Source: Astropecten irregularis (Eukaryota > Echinodermata > Asteroidea > Paxillosida > Astropectinidae). From it: 64,000 nucleotides of DNA. Below the pieces are notes generated by a model. It saw only the letters and a program-made list of their open reading frames with translations. It was not told the origin of the DNA and did not search any database. Both the position numbers and the translations under genes were made by a program. Below are positions 21,579 to 33,849 of this stretch, piece by piece; the stretch's first letter is position 1; every line of letters starts with the position of its first letter. The DNA lies in the NCBI GenBank assembly GCA_963971285.1, contig OZ020256.1:7814501-7878500 (forward strand). Direction: 5' to 3'.

Positions 21579-21781
21579 ATTTTGTTTTATCAGTCGTCTT
21601 TTTCCAGAGGTTAATTAATATAACCATTATCATGCATTACTAACTGATGAGGATTCTGTGGAGTCTCTTGTATTTTGTCACTACATGGTGTCTACTGGAA
21701 TAAATGTTAGCTTATTATTTGTTGGTAGTGACACTAATAAGAATTTGAATCGTTTCTGGAGTTTCATATAATATAGGACCA

Positions 21782-21930
21782 GGGGTCGATTTCACCAAAC
21801 TCATCGTAACTTACTATCAATCGCAGGACTTGTGATGCATAGCAGCCCTACGTCGGATAGGCCCCCTACGATGGGTTATCCTTCGTAACTCGAGTTACGA
21901 TCGATCGCAGGGCTTCGTGAAATCGACCCC
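21782..21930. mobile_element. MITE, GGGGTCGATTTCAC family, copy 1
   Basis: The ends GGGGTCGATTTCAC and GTGAAATCGACCCC are inverted. The interior holds the two half-related blocks AACTCATCGTAACTTACTAT and CGTAACTCGAGTTACGAT. It is 149 bp. Confidence 0.7.
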
Positions 21931-21949
21931 AGGTCACACAAAGCTTCCT

Positions 21950-23240
21950 TGCAGCAAATCCGGCTGGTAAAGCAACTCTTCCGATGGACTGTTTTCAGTC
22001 CAACTATCTGCCAGCTCCATCAGAATCGGACACCAGTAGATCAATCTTGATGCACAGCTAGGATTACACATCACTACATCTGATGTTTACTGTAAGCAGT
22101 CTGACATCGATACACCAAACGCCCAGTGGACTAGACCATCTATCAAGCTGTGTCCTCAGACCACGTACCAGTGTTCTTATTGTGGCCTCTTACCTTATCT
22201 TTCTGGGCTACAATATGAGGGGAGTTTCTCATCTCGTTGGAAAATTGCGAACATTGCTCCTTTTTCCTAAGTCTGATAACAAACATAATGTTGGTAGATA
22301 TCGATCCATTTCTCTTCTTCCTTTAGGTATCCAAGATCTGTGGATTTTTATTCTTAATGAGTGTATCATATGTCACATCCAACCTATCATCTCTGAGCAT
22401 CAGTATGGATTCATCCCTGGTATAGGGTATGCTCCTCTATAAACCTTACATCGGTATTGCAGGATGCATATACCGTGCTTTTGATCTGAGGGAATTAAAT
22501 GCTAGTTGTTTACAATGATCGTCTATTGTATAAAGTCTTGTCTTAAAATAATATTTTCTATTTTCACCCTGAGGTTCTCCGTTTGTGAAGTAATTCATGA
22601 TTGCATGTATCTTACTGGTAGAAACCATGCATAGAGTCATTGTCGATGTTCATTGCGCTATACTTTAGTACCCTTTGACACTGGTGTCCATCAAAGCTCA
22701 ATTTTTGGTCCTATATCATGTTCTCGTTATTTGCTAATGACCAATATCCATGTCTCTCAGTAACAAGTGTCTCTTCTTTGCTGATGACATGAATGTTTAT
22801 CGCGTTGGCTCCTTTTAATTGAAGGATGCATGCCAAGTTATACAAAATAATAACGTGGTCTCAGCTAACTAGAAATTGCCTGTCGGAATGCTATAGAAGC
22901 GTATGCTGCGTTATCTCTAACCCTAAAAAAATCCATCAATATAACGGACACCCTAGGAGATCATGAACTTCAGAGGATTATGGTGCAGAATGATCTTGGA
23001 GTTTTTATTGAAAGCAGATTAACCTTGGAGAGTTCCCCACAAAGATTCCATCTATAAAAATAATTTGTGATAGCTATAGTTTGCTGAAACTTCCTGCGTA
23101 CTTTTGTTGACTCATAATGTCCCAAGTTGATTATTGTACTTACTAAATTACTGCCCATTATGCCTCCCCACCACTCCTGTCTCCCCTGAGCCAATCTCTG
23201 AAGTGATCCCCAGATCTGGTTGAGGTCATTTCACTTTCCA
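21950..23240 (+). mobile_element. Decayed non-LTR retrotransposon (CR1/Jockey-type LINE) reverse transcriptase
   Basis: Scattered frames give reverse-transcriptase motifs in order: a WKIANIAPF-like piece, KSDNKHNVGRYRSISLLPL (block before the fingers), PIISEHQYGFIPG (22378-22425), and CLFFADDMNVYR near 22770 with the catalytic F-ADD core. A YG/LGVFIESRL-like piece follows near 23000. Many stops and frameshifts separate them, so it is an old, dead copy. The order and motifs fit the CR1/L2/Jockey group. The 5' ORF and endonuclease are not seen. Confidence 0.7.
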
Positions 23241-23275
23241 AGGCAATGTCAAACCGTTGCAACGGTCAGATAATA

Positions 23276-23350
23276 ATGGCAGAGCGCCGGTACGGTATTC
23301 CGGGGATCGCTGGTTCGAATTCCTCTCAAGTAAATTCGTCTTTGTTCACT
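23276..23350 (+). mobile_element. tRNA-SINE fragment, first family
   Basis: GCAGAGCGCCGGTACGGTAT, GATCGCTGGTTCGAATTCC (B box) and GTAAATTCGTCTTTGTTCAC match the first-family SINE head and the start of its body. Confidence 0.6.
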
Positions 23351-23407
23351 TTTCATTAATTTTTATTAAAGTTCTATATCTATAGTTAGTGCGTCAAAAT
23401 CGGTCCA

Positions 23408-23547
23408 GGGGTCGATTTCACGAAGCCCTGCGGTCGATCGTAACTCGAGTTACGAAGGATAACCCATCGTATCCTAGGACATCTACATGGGGCTGCAATA
23501 GTACTACGGTTGATAGTAAGTTACGATGAGTTTGGTGAAATCCACCC
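23408..23547. mobile_element. MITE, GGGGTCGATTTCAC family, copy 2 (reverse of copy 1)
   Basis: It has the same ends as 21782-21930. The two interior blocks are in swapped order and strand, so this copy is inverted relative to the first. The right end (GAAATCCACCC) is slightly eroded. It is 140 bp. Confidence 0.65.
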
Positions 23548-26500
23548 AATTCCAACGCATACGCATTCACATAAAGCATGCGCAATCTAGAAAGCAAACC
23601 CGTATATACAAAGGTTATCTGTCTTGATTGCAATATTAAGTTATTTTAGTAAGTTATAGCTGTGATTATGAAATACTTCACATTTGAACGGAACTTTATT
23701 TTCCTCGTTGACGGATGTCTGCCTTCGCATATACTTCATGCATTTATGGAAAGGTAAATGACGTACGCGAAACGGATATCACACGCAACGCAGTCATGCA
23801 ACGGATGAAATAAACGCGCATATAAAAAGACGGCTTTATACTTCAAGTAATGTTGTGACGGGATTCCAGTATCAACATTTCTATTAACCGCCTTAGGAAT
23901 TTAGGACTTAAATCCTAGGCTATAATGGCTTTGTCACACACCACAGCCGGACTAATCACTGATTGGAGCTAAATAAATACTTCATTTTAATTCAACAATA
24001 AAACGTCGACTGTACCACTTCAGAAACAAGTGTTTCAGAATCCGCCGCATCGTTAGACACCAAGTCTCGTCGGATTGGAATCTATAGTAGACTCAGGAGA
24101 CTTTATTTTTAAGTCTGGAGCCCAAACTCGGAGTTACTGTCTCCATAAGTATAAACGCTGCACTCGCATTTATTTGATTTATTCAACTGATTCCCTCTCA
24201 ACACGAAATGTCTATAGTAAGCCTTGTGCATCTCATGTGAGCTTCCTGAGGAAGTAAATTGTTGAATTGTCGCCAGAAATCCTGGGCTGAGCCATTTGAT
24301 GCAAAGCAAACATGTTCTCTCCGGAAATGGATTAAGTGCATTTCAAAAATTGCATTCTTCTTCCCAATTTGTGATGCTCCTTTTCCGGTTTGTTTGCCAT
24401 ATTATGCTGTATTTTCAAATATTCCTCGGGGAACACATAATTGGTTCATCGCGGGCCATACATGTATATTCGAATGTTATAGTATGTGTAAGTTAATTTA
24501 GAGTAGCAGCACTAATTCAAGGACATTATGCCGTATGAACCGATATAAATGAATAGATAGGATCTTCTTTCAACATTAAACAGGTCGGAATTAATTTGGA
24601 ACCCGCAATGTTGATTTCATCAATTAAATATAAAACTTACGACTTAAGTTTCATTGCTTTAATGTAAACATTAGGTTGTCACTATTTGTTAGTCGAGATG
24701 GATTTAAAACCTCATAAAAATGTCGTTGTCCAGTTCATCTGTTCTACTAGCAACCAAAATATGTGAGAATATTATGGGTTTCTTCCCTTATTCCGAGCAT
24801 ATACTGCCCTTTCTGGTCGAGTACTAAGACAACATTGGTTTACTTGAATGTTCTAGTTACACTTTCAATAGTCGTGCAGTGTTTGTAAAGCATAATGCGC
24901 GTCGTGCATATTTCTTAGTCTAGCGTTAATTACATTAAACCCTCAATATAAGTTGCATCAATTTAGTGACACATCAAACAAATAAACCATGGAACACCTT
25001 AAAGAGCTGTCAAACGCTGATGGCTGGTGCTGAACAATCAGTCTCATTTTTTGGCAAACTTTCTAGCTAAACAAAACATTGCATTGCTTTCAACAACTAT
25101 TTTACTTTGTTTTCTTTATCTGCATTGGTTGACAGAAAAGTCAAAGTGAGAGTAACGACCCGAAGGTCATATAATTTGGAAACAAAATGGCTGACTGCGC
25201 CAGTGTAAACAGGAAATACTGCAGATAAACACGGCTCACAAGCATGTACACTCTGTCATCACTATCTTTAAAAGTGATGACGATGTTGATTTAGTATATT
25301 CCAATCCCTATAACTTCGGGGTCCTTAAAGGTAGGCACAGAATGTTCATTCAGTTTGAGAGAAAGTGAAAAAGATATGAACAATTTCAAAACTCGTCAGG
25401 CGATTTCGACTGCATCAATCGGCATTCGTCGGGTAGTTTTACAATGATGTGTTTGCTTACACAAGCTCCGAAACTACTCCTTAAAACGAAAAAAAAAACA
25501 TTGATGTTATATAATATTGATAGAAGAAGACATGAGCAAAGTAGATTCCAGCGCTCAAGTGGGGAAAACGAACGATGTAAAGAAAAGTGAGAATTCTGGA
25601 GCTTTGTAAATCGGAATAAAACTTATTGTCGTGGAGGGTGGAAATTCTGGACCACTTTACATAATAAGGGTGCTTCACTCAACACAACATCCTGACTGAC
25701 TCAACTCCCCAGGACTGAAAATACATGGTGCATGTACCAAATTAGAATGTGTTTAAAAGCCATAAGCGGTGATGCTTGAGAGTAGCTCTGGGCTAATGGC
25801 TACAAACACGGTAGGTGTCATGGACGTGAACGAAGGCCCTGATAACAGAAGTGATTTATTGTTATAATGACTGGCATACTTAGTAAAGTGCCGTTCCAGT
25901 AATTGCTCATGTGTGGAGATGTACTGATTAATGATCCAATGCGCTCGTTCAGAAACAATTAATTTTGCCAGGTCCTTGGTTTCTTCAGGGTTTTTAATGA
26001 TTTTAATTCTTCACATGTTGTCAAGCTGCCTCTTAATGTTCCTAGTTAATGATCTACCGTAACGGTCACTGAGCCGTATGAAAGAAAAAATAGCAGAGGT
26101 TGTTGTACTGTGATAGCACACATGGAACTGTTCTCAGCTACTAGTAGTAGTACTACTAGTATTACTTGATGGCAATTCCGATGAGACATTTGCCGTTATG
26201 TCCGTTTAACCACGGAGGAAGAATTCCCTCATCCATGTTTCGTACACAGAATATCTGTTCACGATACAAGTAATAAACTGCTTCAAACTGCTGATTGAAT
26301 AATGACCTGAAAATAATGCTTGGTGTTATGAGGGCCCTATAAATGACGATTCTATTCGATATACATCCTGCTATAGGATCGACACGTCGGGCCCTCATTA
26401 GTCCAAGCAATTGATTGACGATGTTAGATACATTCCAATGATCATGTGGGTGCACAGCAACTCTCCCGTGTACTTATCGGAAGACTGAACATAAACAGGT

Positions 26501-27490
26501 TGTTACTATAAATCTCTTGCTCGATCCATGCACATACACATGCATTACACGTGACAAAAACAACAATGATATTTTACCATATAATTATCAGATAATTTTT
26601 CGCGATGGAGCAAGTTCAAGTTTCCAATCAAGCGACTTGTGACCATGCGTCAAGCAACTTGGGCAAGTGAGGCAAGCAATGAGTATTTTGTTTGTATTCA
26701 GTTTGTAGGACGGTGGGCTGCAAAGAAGGTATGACAGACAGACCTGTGTTATCCAATTTAGCTCTGACCAGGTTGTTTACCATTAATCCCGGTGGAGTAG
26801 ACGATGCATCACTTCATCCTAAGAAACGAATGATTGTGTCCACGACGAAATATGACACGATTGAGTACACGTCTTAGGAAACGCGCCTCCGAATAATATA
26901 TTTTGCTGATGAATAACAAGCGTATATAGCACTGCTCCAAGTCACATACATAATGTCAAATATAAATAATGCATGTGGATAAAGAATATTTCTGTATTTT
27001 AGTTCCCTCTCTCTTTCAGTTTTTTTTATCAGCATGCTGGATATAGGTAACTACATTATAAACCACAAGGGTACCAGTCATCTGCTTAGTGACAGCTGTA
27101 TTACACCCTGGTCTACACTGAACACGTTGAGTCAAGACAGCTCCTGCTATGTCAATACGGCTTCCCATCTTAGAGCACTTTGTGCGTCTCTACCGCAGTG
27201 CATGTACAAAATGAAAACTCAATGACTATTTACAATGTTTGTAACAAGTACTTCAAAGAAAGTAGCAGGTCAGTCGAAATAACGTGTTCGGGGAAAAATA
27301 CTCTTCCGATGGTTTGAAAAACACTGAGTTAATAAGTCGCTCATGATGTCAGGCGAGCAATCAATTCAAAATGCTCAACGAAGAAAAATTTATGTGATTG
27401 TAGGCTAATAATCACATATACCCGTAACGCGGCATTGAGGAATTTCATTGGCCAAAAGTGCCCAAAACCCGATCAAAACAATTAAATTAG
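23548..27490. other. Intergenic, no gene recognised
   Basis: AT-rich single-copy-looking DNA. A short palindromic CTACTAGTAGTAGTACTACT occurs at about 26140-26160. No exon, RNA gene or clear element. Confidence 0.6.
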
Positions 27491-28272
27491 TATCTTGCGG
27501 CTGCCACCGTTAGTACGTCGCGGCCGCCACTTATTATATTGCGGCCGTCACTCAGTATGTCGCGGCCGCCACTTATTATATTGCGGCCGCCACAGTTAGT
27601 AAGTCGCGGCCGCCACTTATTATTTTGCGGCCGCCACTCAGTATGTCGCGGCCGCCACTTATTATCTTGCAGCCGCCACCGTTAGTAAGTCGCGGCCGCC
27701 ACTTATTATATTGCGGCCGTCACTCAGTATGTCGCGGCCGCCACTTATTATATTGCGGCCGCCACAGTTAGTAAGTCGCGGCCGCCACTTATTATTTTGC
27801 GGCCGCCACTCAGTATGTCGCGGCCGCCACTTATTATCTTGCAGCCGCCACCGTTAGTAAGTCGCGGCCGCCACTTATTATATTGCGGCCGCCACTCAGT
27901 ATGTTGCAGCCGCCACTTAATATCTTGCAGCCGCCACCGTTAGTAAGTCGCGGCCGCCACTTATTATATTGCGGCCGCCACTCAGTATGTCGCAGCCGCC
28001 ACTTAATATCTTGCAGCCGCCACCGTTAGTAAGTCGCGGCCGCCACTCAGTATCTTGCGGCAGCCACCGTTAGTAAGTCGCGGCCGCCACTTATAATATT
28101 GCGGCCGTCACTCAGTATGTCGCGGCCGCCACTTATTATCTTGCGCGGCCGCCATTCAGTATGTCGCGGCCGCCACTTATTATCTTGCGCGGCCGCCACT
28201 CAGTATGTCGCGGCCGCCACTTATTATCTTGCGGCCGCCACTTATTATCTTGCGGCCGCCACTCAGTATGTC
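27491..28272 (+). repeat. NotI-rich tandem array (21-22-bp unit, 86/172-bp higher-order period)
   Basis: The unit is GCGGCCGCCAC followed by a variable 10-11-bp tail (TTATTATATT, TCAGTATGTC, CGTTAGTAAGTC and similar). I count 25 GCGGCCGC octamers here. The TTGC(A/G)GC(T/C)GCCACCG variant recurs at 27495, 27667 and 27839 (172-bp period) and then at 27925 and 28011 (86-bp period). This shows a four- or eight-unit higher-order repeat. Open frames across it are repeat translation only. Confidence 0.85.
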
Positions 28273-28420
28273 ATACCAAACCAAGTCAATACTTTTAGGA
28301 TTTAACAAATGCTTTCCAGTACAAGCAATCACTTTGCTTTTATTCATACCAACACGAGCAAATGCTTCGAAAATGGTAGTAAAAGTAAATACTAGTTTTT
28401 ATACATACGACCCAATAGGT

Positions 28421-28506
28421 AGCGGCCGCGACCTAATATAAGTGGTGGCCGATACTAATAAGTGGCGGCTGCGAGATATATGTGGCGGCTGCGAGATATA
28501 AGTGGC
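28421..28506 (-). repeat. Short inverted counterpart of the NotI array
   Basis: It contains AGCGGCCGCGACC, then GTGGCGGCTGCGAGATATA twice and GTGGTGGCCGATAC. Read on the other strand these are units of the 27491-28272 array, more diverged. About 150 bp of unique sequence separates the arms, so the DNA can fold back. Confidence 0.65.
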
Positions 28507-30810
28507 GGTACAATGAAATACATCGCACATGCACATGGGGCCGGAAACATACATCTACTGGTCAAGTGGCACGAATAGGTCTTCATAATTTGCCATAAGT
28601 GTACATGTTCATGTACGAATGGTACATGTACATGAAGCACTGGGAACGAGCTTGATGGCTCACCACTATAAAGGAAGGATTGAAGGAATGTCTTCGGTGC
28701 AAAATGTCCGACATCATCACCACCATAGAAAACCATTCATCCCGCACGGAGGAAGATATCAGTTATTTGATATTTAATCAAGATAAGACGACACAACACG
28801 CACAAGAAAGAAACACTGCACATGCTGTAACAACTTTGGGGGAATAGCTAAGAATGGCAGACCCCCGTTCGAGGTGTTTTTAGTCAAGGATTTGGACAGC
28901 CTTCAACTTGAAGATTTCTCCGGAAACCTAAATAAAGAAGACGGTACGTCATACCACAATCGTATAAAACAGTTGTTGGATGTTAGTCCATGGCTTTTGT
29001 GCAAACTATGGGACTTATGACATCCTCAGTAAAACAATACTCCATGTACCCCTGCACGCCATCCAACAACTGTTATAAATTTATGTTAACCATCTGCCTG
29101 AAGCATGATTCATTCAAGCAAAATGCATAATGGGACAACTGAGTCTAATTTTCACGCCTATTGCATGAATTTTCCATTCACAAGGCAAAACCTAATGTGT
29201 TTAAGCGAATAACCGTACACCTTGCTCTTGCCATCTTAACATCGCGAACATGCTACTTTACTCCACTATTCTTGATAAGAGGTAACTCATCACGTTCACG
29301 GTAGTTCAAGCGTGATGTCGCGTTGATCGAGGTATTACGTGACTTACATTAATACGGTGTTTTGAAGGCCGAGACAGTTACAGAACTTGCGACCTCAGAT
29401 TCTACCTCGAGTGGCATATATACAGGTTCCTGACTCGGACTTGGGATGGAGTCAGGGATAGTAAATAACTCGACTTGCACGTGCTACAAGACTCCGACTC
29501 TACAGAAGCTTGAAAGTATCCATTTCCTCCACCAGTATGCATACATGCACAGACAGATGTACGTTAATGTCACTTTCATTTACATCTTTTCCAAACTCAG
29601 CTTCGTTTCCGACTTGGGCTCCTTTCTTCATACATCCACTTTTGCCAAGAATAAATTTGTCTAAATCACAATGTGTAATTTCAGCGTCCGGGTACTAGGC
29701 CTATGCCAGAACCCCATCCACAGATTTGGGAAAAGGACCTTCCATAAGTTATCATCTGTAATGGTTTCCTCACAGCGACTTATTTTCGACATTTTGACGT
29801 AAGGTGACTCGTGTCTCAAACTACCCTGCTTACTAGCCCTTTGTTAAGTAGTGACATGGAGGACTTGAATTCCAACTCTGACGCACTCAATATTTAGCAA
29901 CAGGGAAACACTAAGTATGAGTTATATGTTTTATGACTGGGGGGTTGACTTGTCAAATATTCGGTCAGTTTTGTAATGAGTTCATGCGACCCCTCACCGG
30001 TAAACAAAATGTACAAAGAGGTGACCCACGAGTGCTTGATTGAAGGAACAGCATCATTTAGAGGCCGAATTCGCTCTGAAACGGTCTACGTTTTGAAAGC
30101 CTTTGGCGCCATGTCTTAATATATACTGAATCATGCAGGTACTTGTGTCATAATGTCACTGAGATGTAACAATAATAAATGAGCGACAAGATCTGACTGT
30201 TATGCTGATACCGTGTCGTGGATGACCTGTCATCATACATGGCAAATTTAGATAGAACGCTCCTGAATAAACCTGCTCCTTATAGTAGCGTGCCAACAAA
30301 ATATAAACATCCTATTCAAGTACGTATGAAAACTGCTAAAACTGCACAATGCGCACTGCTCTCCTATATACTACTATATTCTTTCTTAGTTTTGATACAT
30401 ATTTTTCTTTTGTATATATCAGAAAAATGATGTAATAAGTTTCGTTTGTTGCAACATTAGGCTTTGCTGTAATTGTCCATTTGGACAATGTAGCATTATG
30501 TCACGTTCAATGCATGTGTCGACTGCATCATGTTTAGTTGTTTATAAATGAGTATAATGATTACATTATGAGTACATTTCCAACATAACAGCCATTGAAT
30601 TCGAATGATATGTTATGTAAACTTACAAACATAATTTATTGAATGGATATTTGGCATGTTGTTCTTTAATGACCGGGTGTTTATACACTGTCATTAAATA
30701 TTACAAAGTGTCTACAGGGTATTTTAAAGACATGAATATCGAAAAGCAATATTGACTCGCTCCTTAAGAAAATCAGAAGAAACTAGACCTGTGTTTGTAG
30801 CAACAAACAC
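28507..30810. other. Intergenic, no gene recognised
   Basis: It contains one hairpin (28968-29074) described separately. Nothing else is supported. Confidence 0.6.
28968..29074. repeat. 107-bp hairpin, AACAGTTGTTGGATG arms
   Basis: The 15-bp arm AACAGTTGTTGGATG (28968-28982) is perfectly inverted at 29060-29074, with looser pairing outside. It is probably a very small MITE. Confidence 0.5.
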
Positions 30811-31189
30811 TGAGCTGTTTCGCGTATGTTTTATAAAATGTTAAAAACAAACGTACACAATTGGCCCAGGACAGAGAAATAGTTTATCAGCGGTGTCTTT
30901 ATTGTTTTTAACAACTACATGTACATGTATCAGGAACGTCGTCAGTCGTCCATCAATACACGTATACAGAATCATAAACACCATGAGAAACACAGAAATG
31001 GCCGAGTCTACTATATGCCAACCCGCGTAGTATGTATGGTTGTGCATATGAGTTGTGAAAACAGCAAAATGACTGATTTTCTAGCTCGCCGTGCTCCGTT
31101 CACGTGTACACAATTGGCCCACTACCACGGATAGCCATATCAGCAGTCCAAAAAGTTCCAAAGCACGTGTTTTGTGTTATGTTTGACTC

Positions 31190-33680
31190 TAAATGGCAAA
31201 ATTAATTATTCAAAAAAATTAATAAAAAATCAGGCGATAACGTAATCGTGACGTCACTTCACAGTAGGGATACTAATACCATTTCCTACCAACCCACCAA
31301 GTTTCATTACGATCGGATGTTCGCTTATATGCGTTTCTGGGAAAAATGGCAAAATTAAATATTCAAAAATCAATAAAAAATCAGCCGATGACGTCATCGT
31401 GACGTCACTTCACATTTAGGATACTAGTACCATTCCCTACCTACCCACCAAGTTTCATCACCATCGGATATTCCCTTATATATGAATCTGAAAATCGGCT
31501 TTTTGATGACGTCATCATGACGTCACCACTTTTTGATATTTTATGGCACGTGCCTATAGCCCAACAAACATTTTACCGAAAGAATTTCGAAAATACGATT
31601 TGTCGTTCATGAGATATAAAGAAAAGGTCCAAAAATTGAATAATTCGTATAAAATCACACGATGACGGCATCGACACGTGACTGCAATTTTTGTCTATAA
31701 CACGTCCCCATATACTTGCATACCAAGTTTGAGTTGCATCGGACTTGCCGTTCCGGAGATAAAGAGCCCTAAAATTTGCACTTTTATGATGACGTAATTG
31801 TGCACGTGATGACGTCACGATGACGTACTTACGCGGGACACTATTCGGGGTGGTGGTCTAACTATGTGCCAAGTATAAAGTTGATCGGAATTGGCATAAT
31901 GGTAGAAGTGGCTCTTAGAAAACCCCTGTGTTATGTCTATGGGAAAAAAGTGGAAAAAGAAAAAAAAACTAGAAGTTTGTCTGTCAACTGACAGAGCAAA
32001 TGACTTTTTCGCCTTTTCTCAATTCGAATTTGTTTGTTCAAAGAACGCGCATTCAAGGAAGTATAAAACCTGAAAACAGCATGTTAAATTTCCATTGTGA
32101 TTTTTAAGCATCAATGTTTTATTTCGTTTCACTTTGTATTGTCCGCTTAAAGGATTATTGTGAAGCAATTTAATACCTAAAACTTTGCAACAGATTTCAA
32201 TCAAAAGTTTGATGAGGTCATAGGTCAAATTTTTAATAACCACATTACTGCAGTTGAAACCAAGTTCGTATCTTGTTCCAATTTTAAATTTGACCCTTCC
32301 AGTTTTGACCGTTTTTGATCACGTAAGTGTCATGAAACTTCACGCATACGAGAAAAATATGTTAAGGTTGCTTGACACATTTTTAAAAACAAGAAAGTCA
32401 AATACGATTGAGTATTCAAAATTCTGTTTAAAACATTACTTGTTGACGTCATCATGTTCTTGGGTCGCCCCTGCACAAAGGTTTTTCATTGTTACACTTT
32501 GATGATGATCCAAACTTGAAAAAGCAATAAAGTTGTGTAAGGGGAAAAAACGCATACAAACTGAATGGGCTGTTCGGGTTTGTTACTGAACACACAGGGA
32601 TGGGGTGAACGAACTTTGAGACAACGCACGGGTTGTGCGTTGTCTCCGTACATGTACACCCAAGTACACTCACGCATGTACATGTGAGTTGTGTTGGTTA
32701 ATTCGAGGCACAGTTTCAGGGTGTCCAAATACAATTTCAAGCCTATCGCAGGGCATGTCCAAGCTCACTGATCACATAGAAACATAAATATACCACAGAA
32801 CTACCTTTATCCTGCTATTTCTAGGAAAATCAAGATTGTATCTCTTATGGTTGATTTTTCAGCTTTTTTAAAGAAAAAAATGGTTTTTCCATTGTAACTT
32901 CCGGACTGATGACGTCATTAATCTAAATCTTGGCACCGTTGTTGTCTGGTTGAAGCTCATCTTATATATATATTTTGGAGCAATTACCTCAAACTTCGCC
33001 ACAGACATCAACTAAAAATGCATTTTTGAATTTTTTCAACTTGTCGCTAGAGGGCGCTCGAATGTTTGATGACGTCATCAATCAAATTGGTTAACACCTC
33101 ATCACTGCCAGATACTGACATCGTTGAAACCAAGTTAATATCTTTCTCCAATTTTAAATTATAAGACATTTCCTGTTTTGACGTTTCCGACCGGAAGTAG
33201 GGGTCACGTGACTTCACGCACACGAGATAAATTGAAGATCTAGGGTTACTTGACATATTTTCAAAAATAGTAAGGCAAGGGAAAGTACGGTTGAATTGAT
33301 ATCAATTTTTGAAGATTAAAACCTATCTATTTTTGATTGCTTGTAATATGACACCTGATGACGTCATGATGACGTCATTCTTTAAGGTGATACTCTGTCA
33401 TAAGATCTATGACTCTGCGAAGTTTCATCAAAATCAAAGATTGTTTAATGACCAAAATGCGTACGGAAAAAATTTACATTTATTTTTTGAAATCGTGTAC
33501 AAAGTGAATGGGACAAAATAAATATTCAAAAATCTATAAAAAATCACGTGATGACGTCATCATGACGTCATTGCTTTTAGGATCATCCTTGCATTAGGGT
33601 CCTTCATTGGTATAAGTTTGATGATGATCCGAACTTGCAAAAGCACTTAAGTCGTGCTCAGAAAAAACGTGTACAAATTG
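31190..33680. repeat. Diverged repeat block with 13 perfect TGACGTCA sites
   Basis: TGACGTCA occurs at 31249, 31389, 31400, 31507, 31518, 31810, 32444, 32910, 33070, 33359, 33370, 33552 and 33563 (starts). Several sit as tandem pairs (GATGACGTCATCATGACGTC). Around them a degenerate unit recurs (ATTCAAAAATC-ATAAAAAATCA before, and CACCAAGTTTCAT-A-GATCGGA after). TGACGTCA is the full CRE/ATF palindrome. The block ends in a GAA/GAG run (33698-33720). It looks like a repeat family and not a gene. Confidence 0.7.
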
Positions 33681-33745
33681 AATAGGCTCATTGGAGAAGA
33701 AGAAGAAGAGGAAGAGGAAAAAAAAAAATCAGAACAAAAAGAATA

Positions 33746-33775
33746 ACTTTTTCGCACTCGAAAGTGCGAAAAAGT
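33746..33775. repeat. 30-nt hairpin ACTTTTTCGCACT / AGTGCGAAAAAGT
   Basis: Perfect 13-bp arms around a 4-nt centre, lying just after the GAA run that closes the CRE-rich block. A poly-purine tract follows (33776-33805). No function is assigned. Confidence 0.55.
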
Positions 33776-33849
33776 CAAAAAAAAGGAAAAAAGAAAAAAA
33801 AAAATAACAAAAACAAAAGCTGTTCCGCCGCATGCGAAACAGCTAAATA

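Noticed and set aside
22083-22442. Stand-alone 119-residue gene
   Set aside because: The motifs are reverse transcriptase, and the frame is one fragment of the decayed LINE.
28099-28441. Open frames across the NotI array
   Set aside because: Repeat translation with no start context or domain. The array varies in frame along its length.
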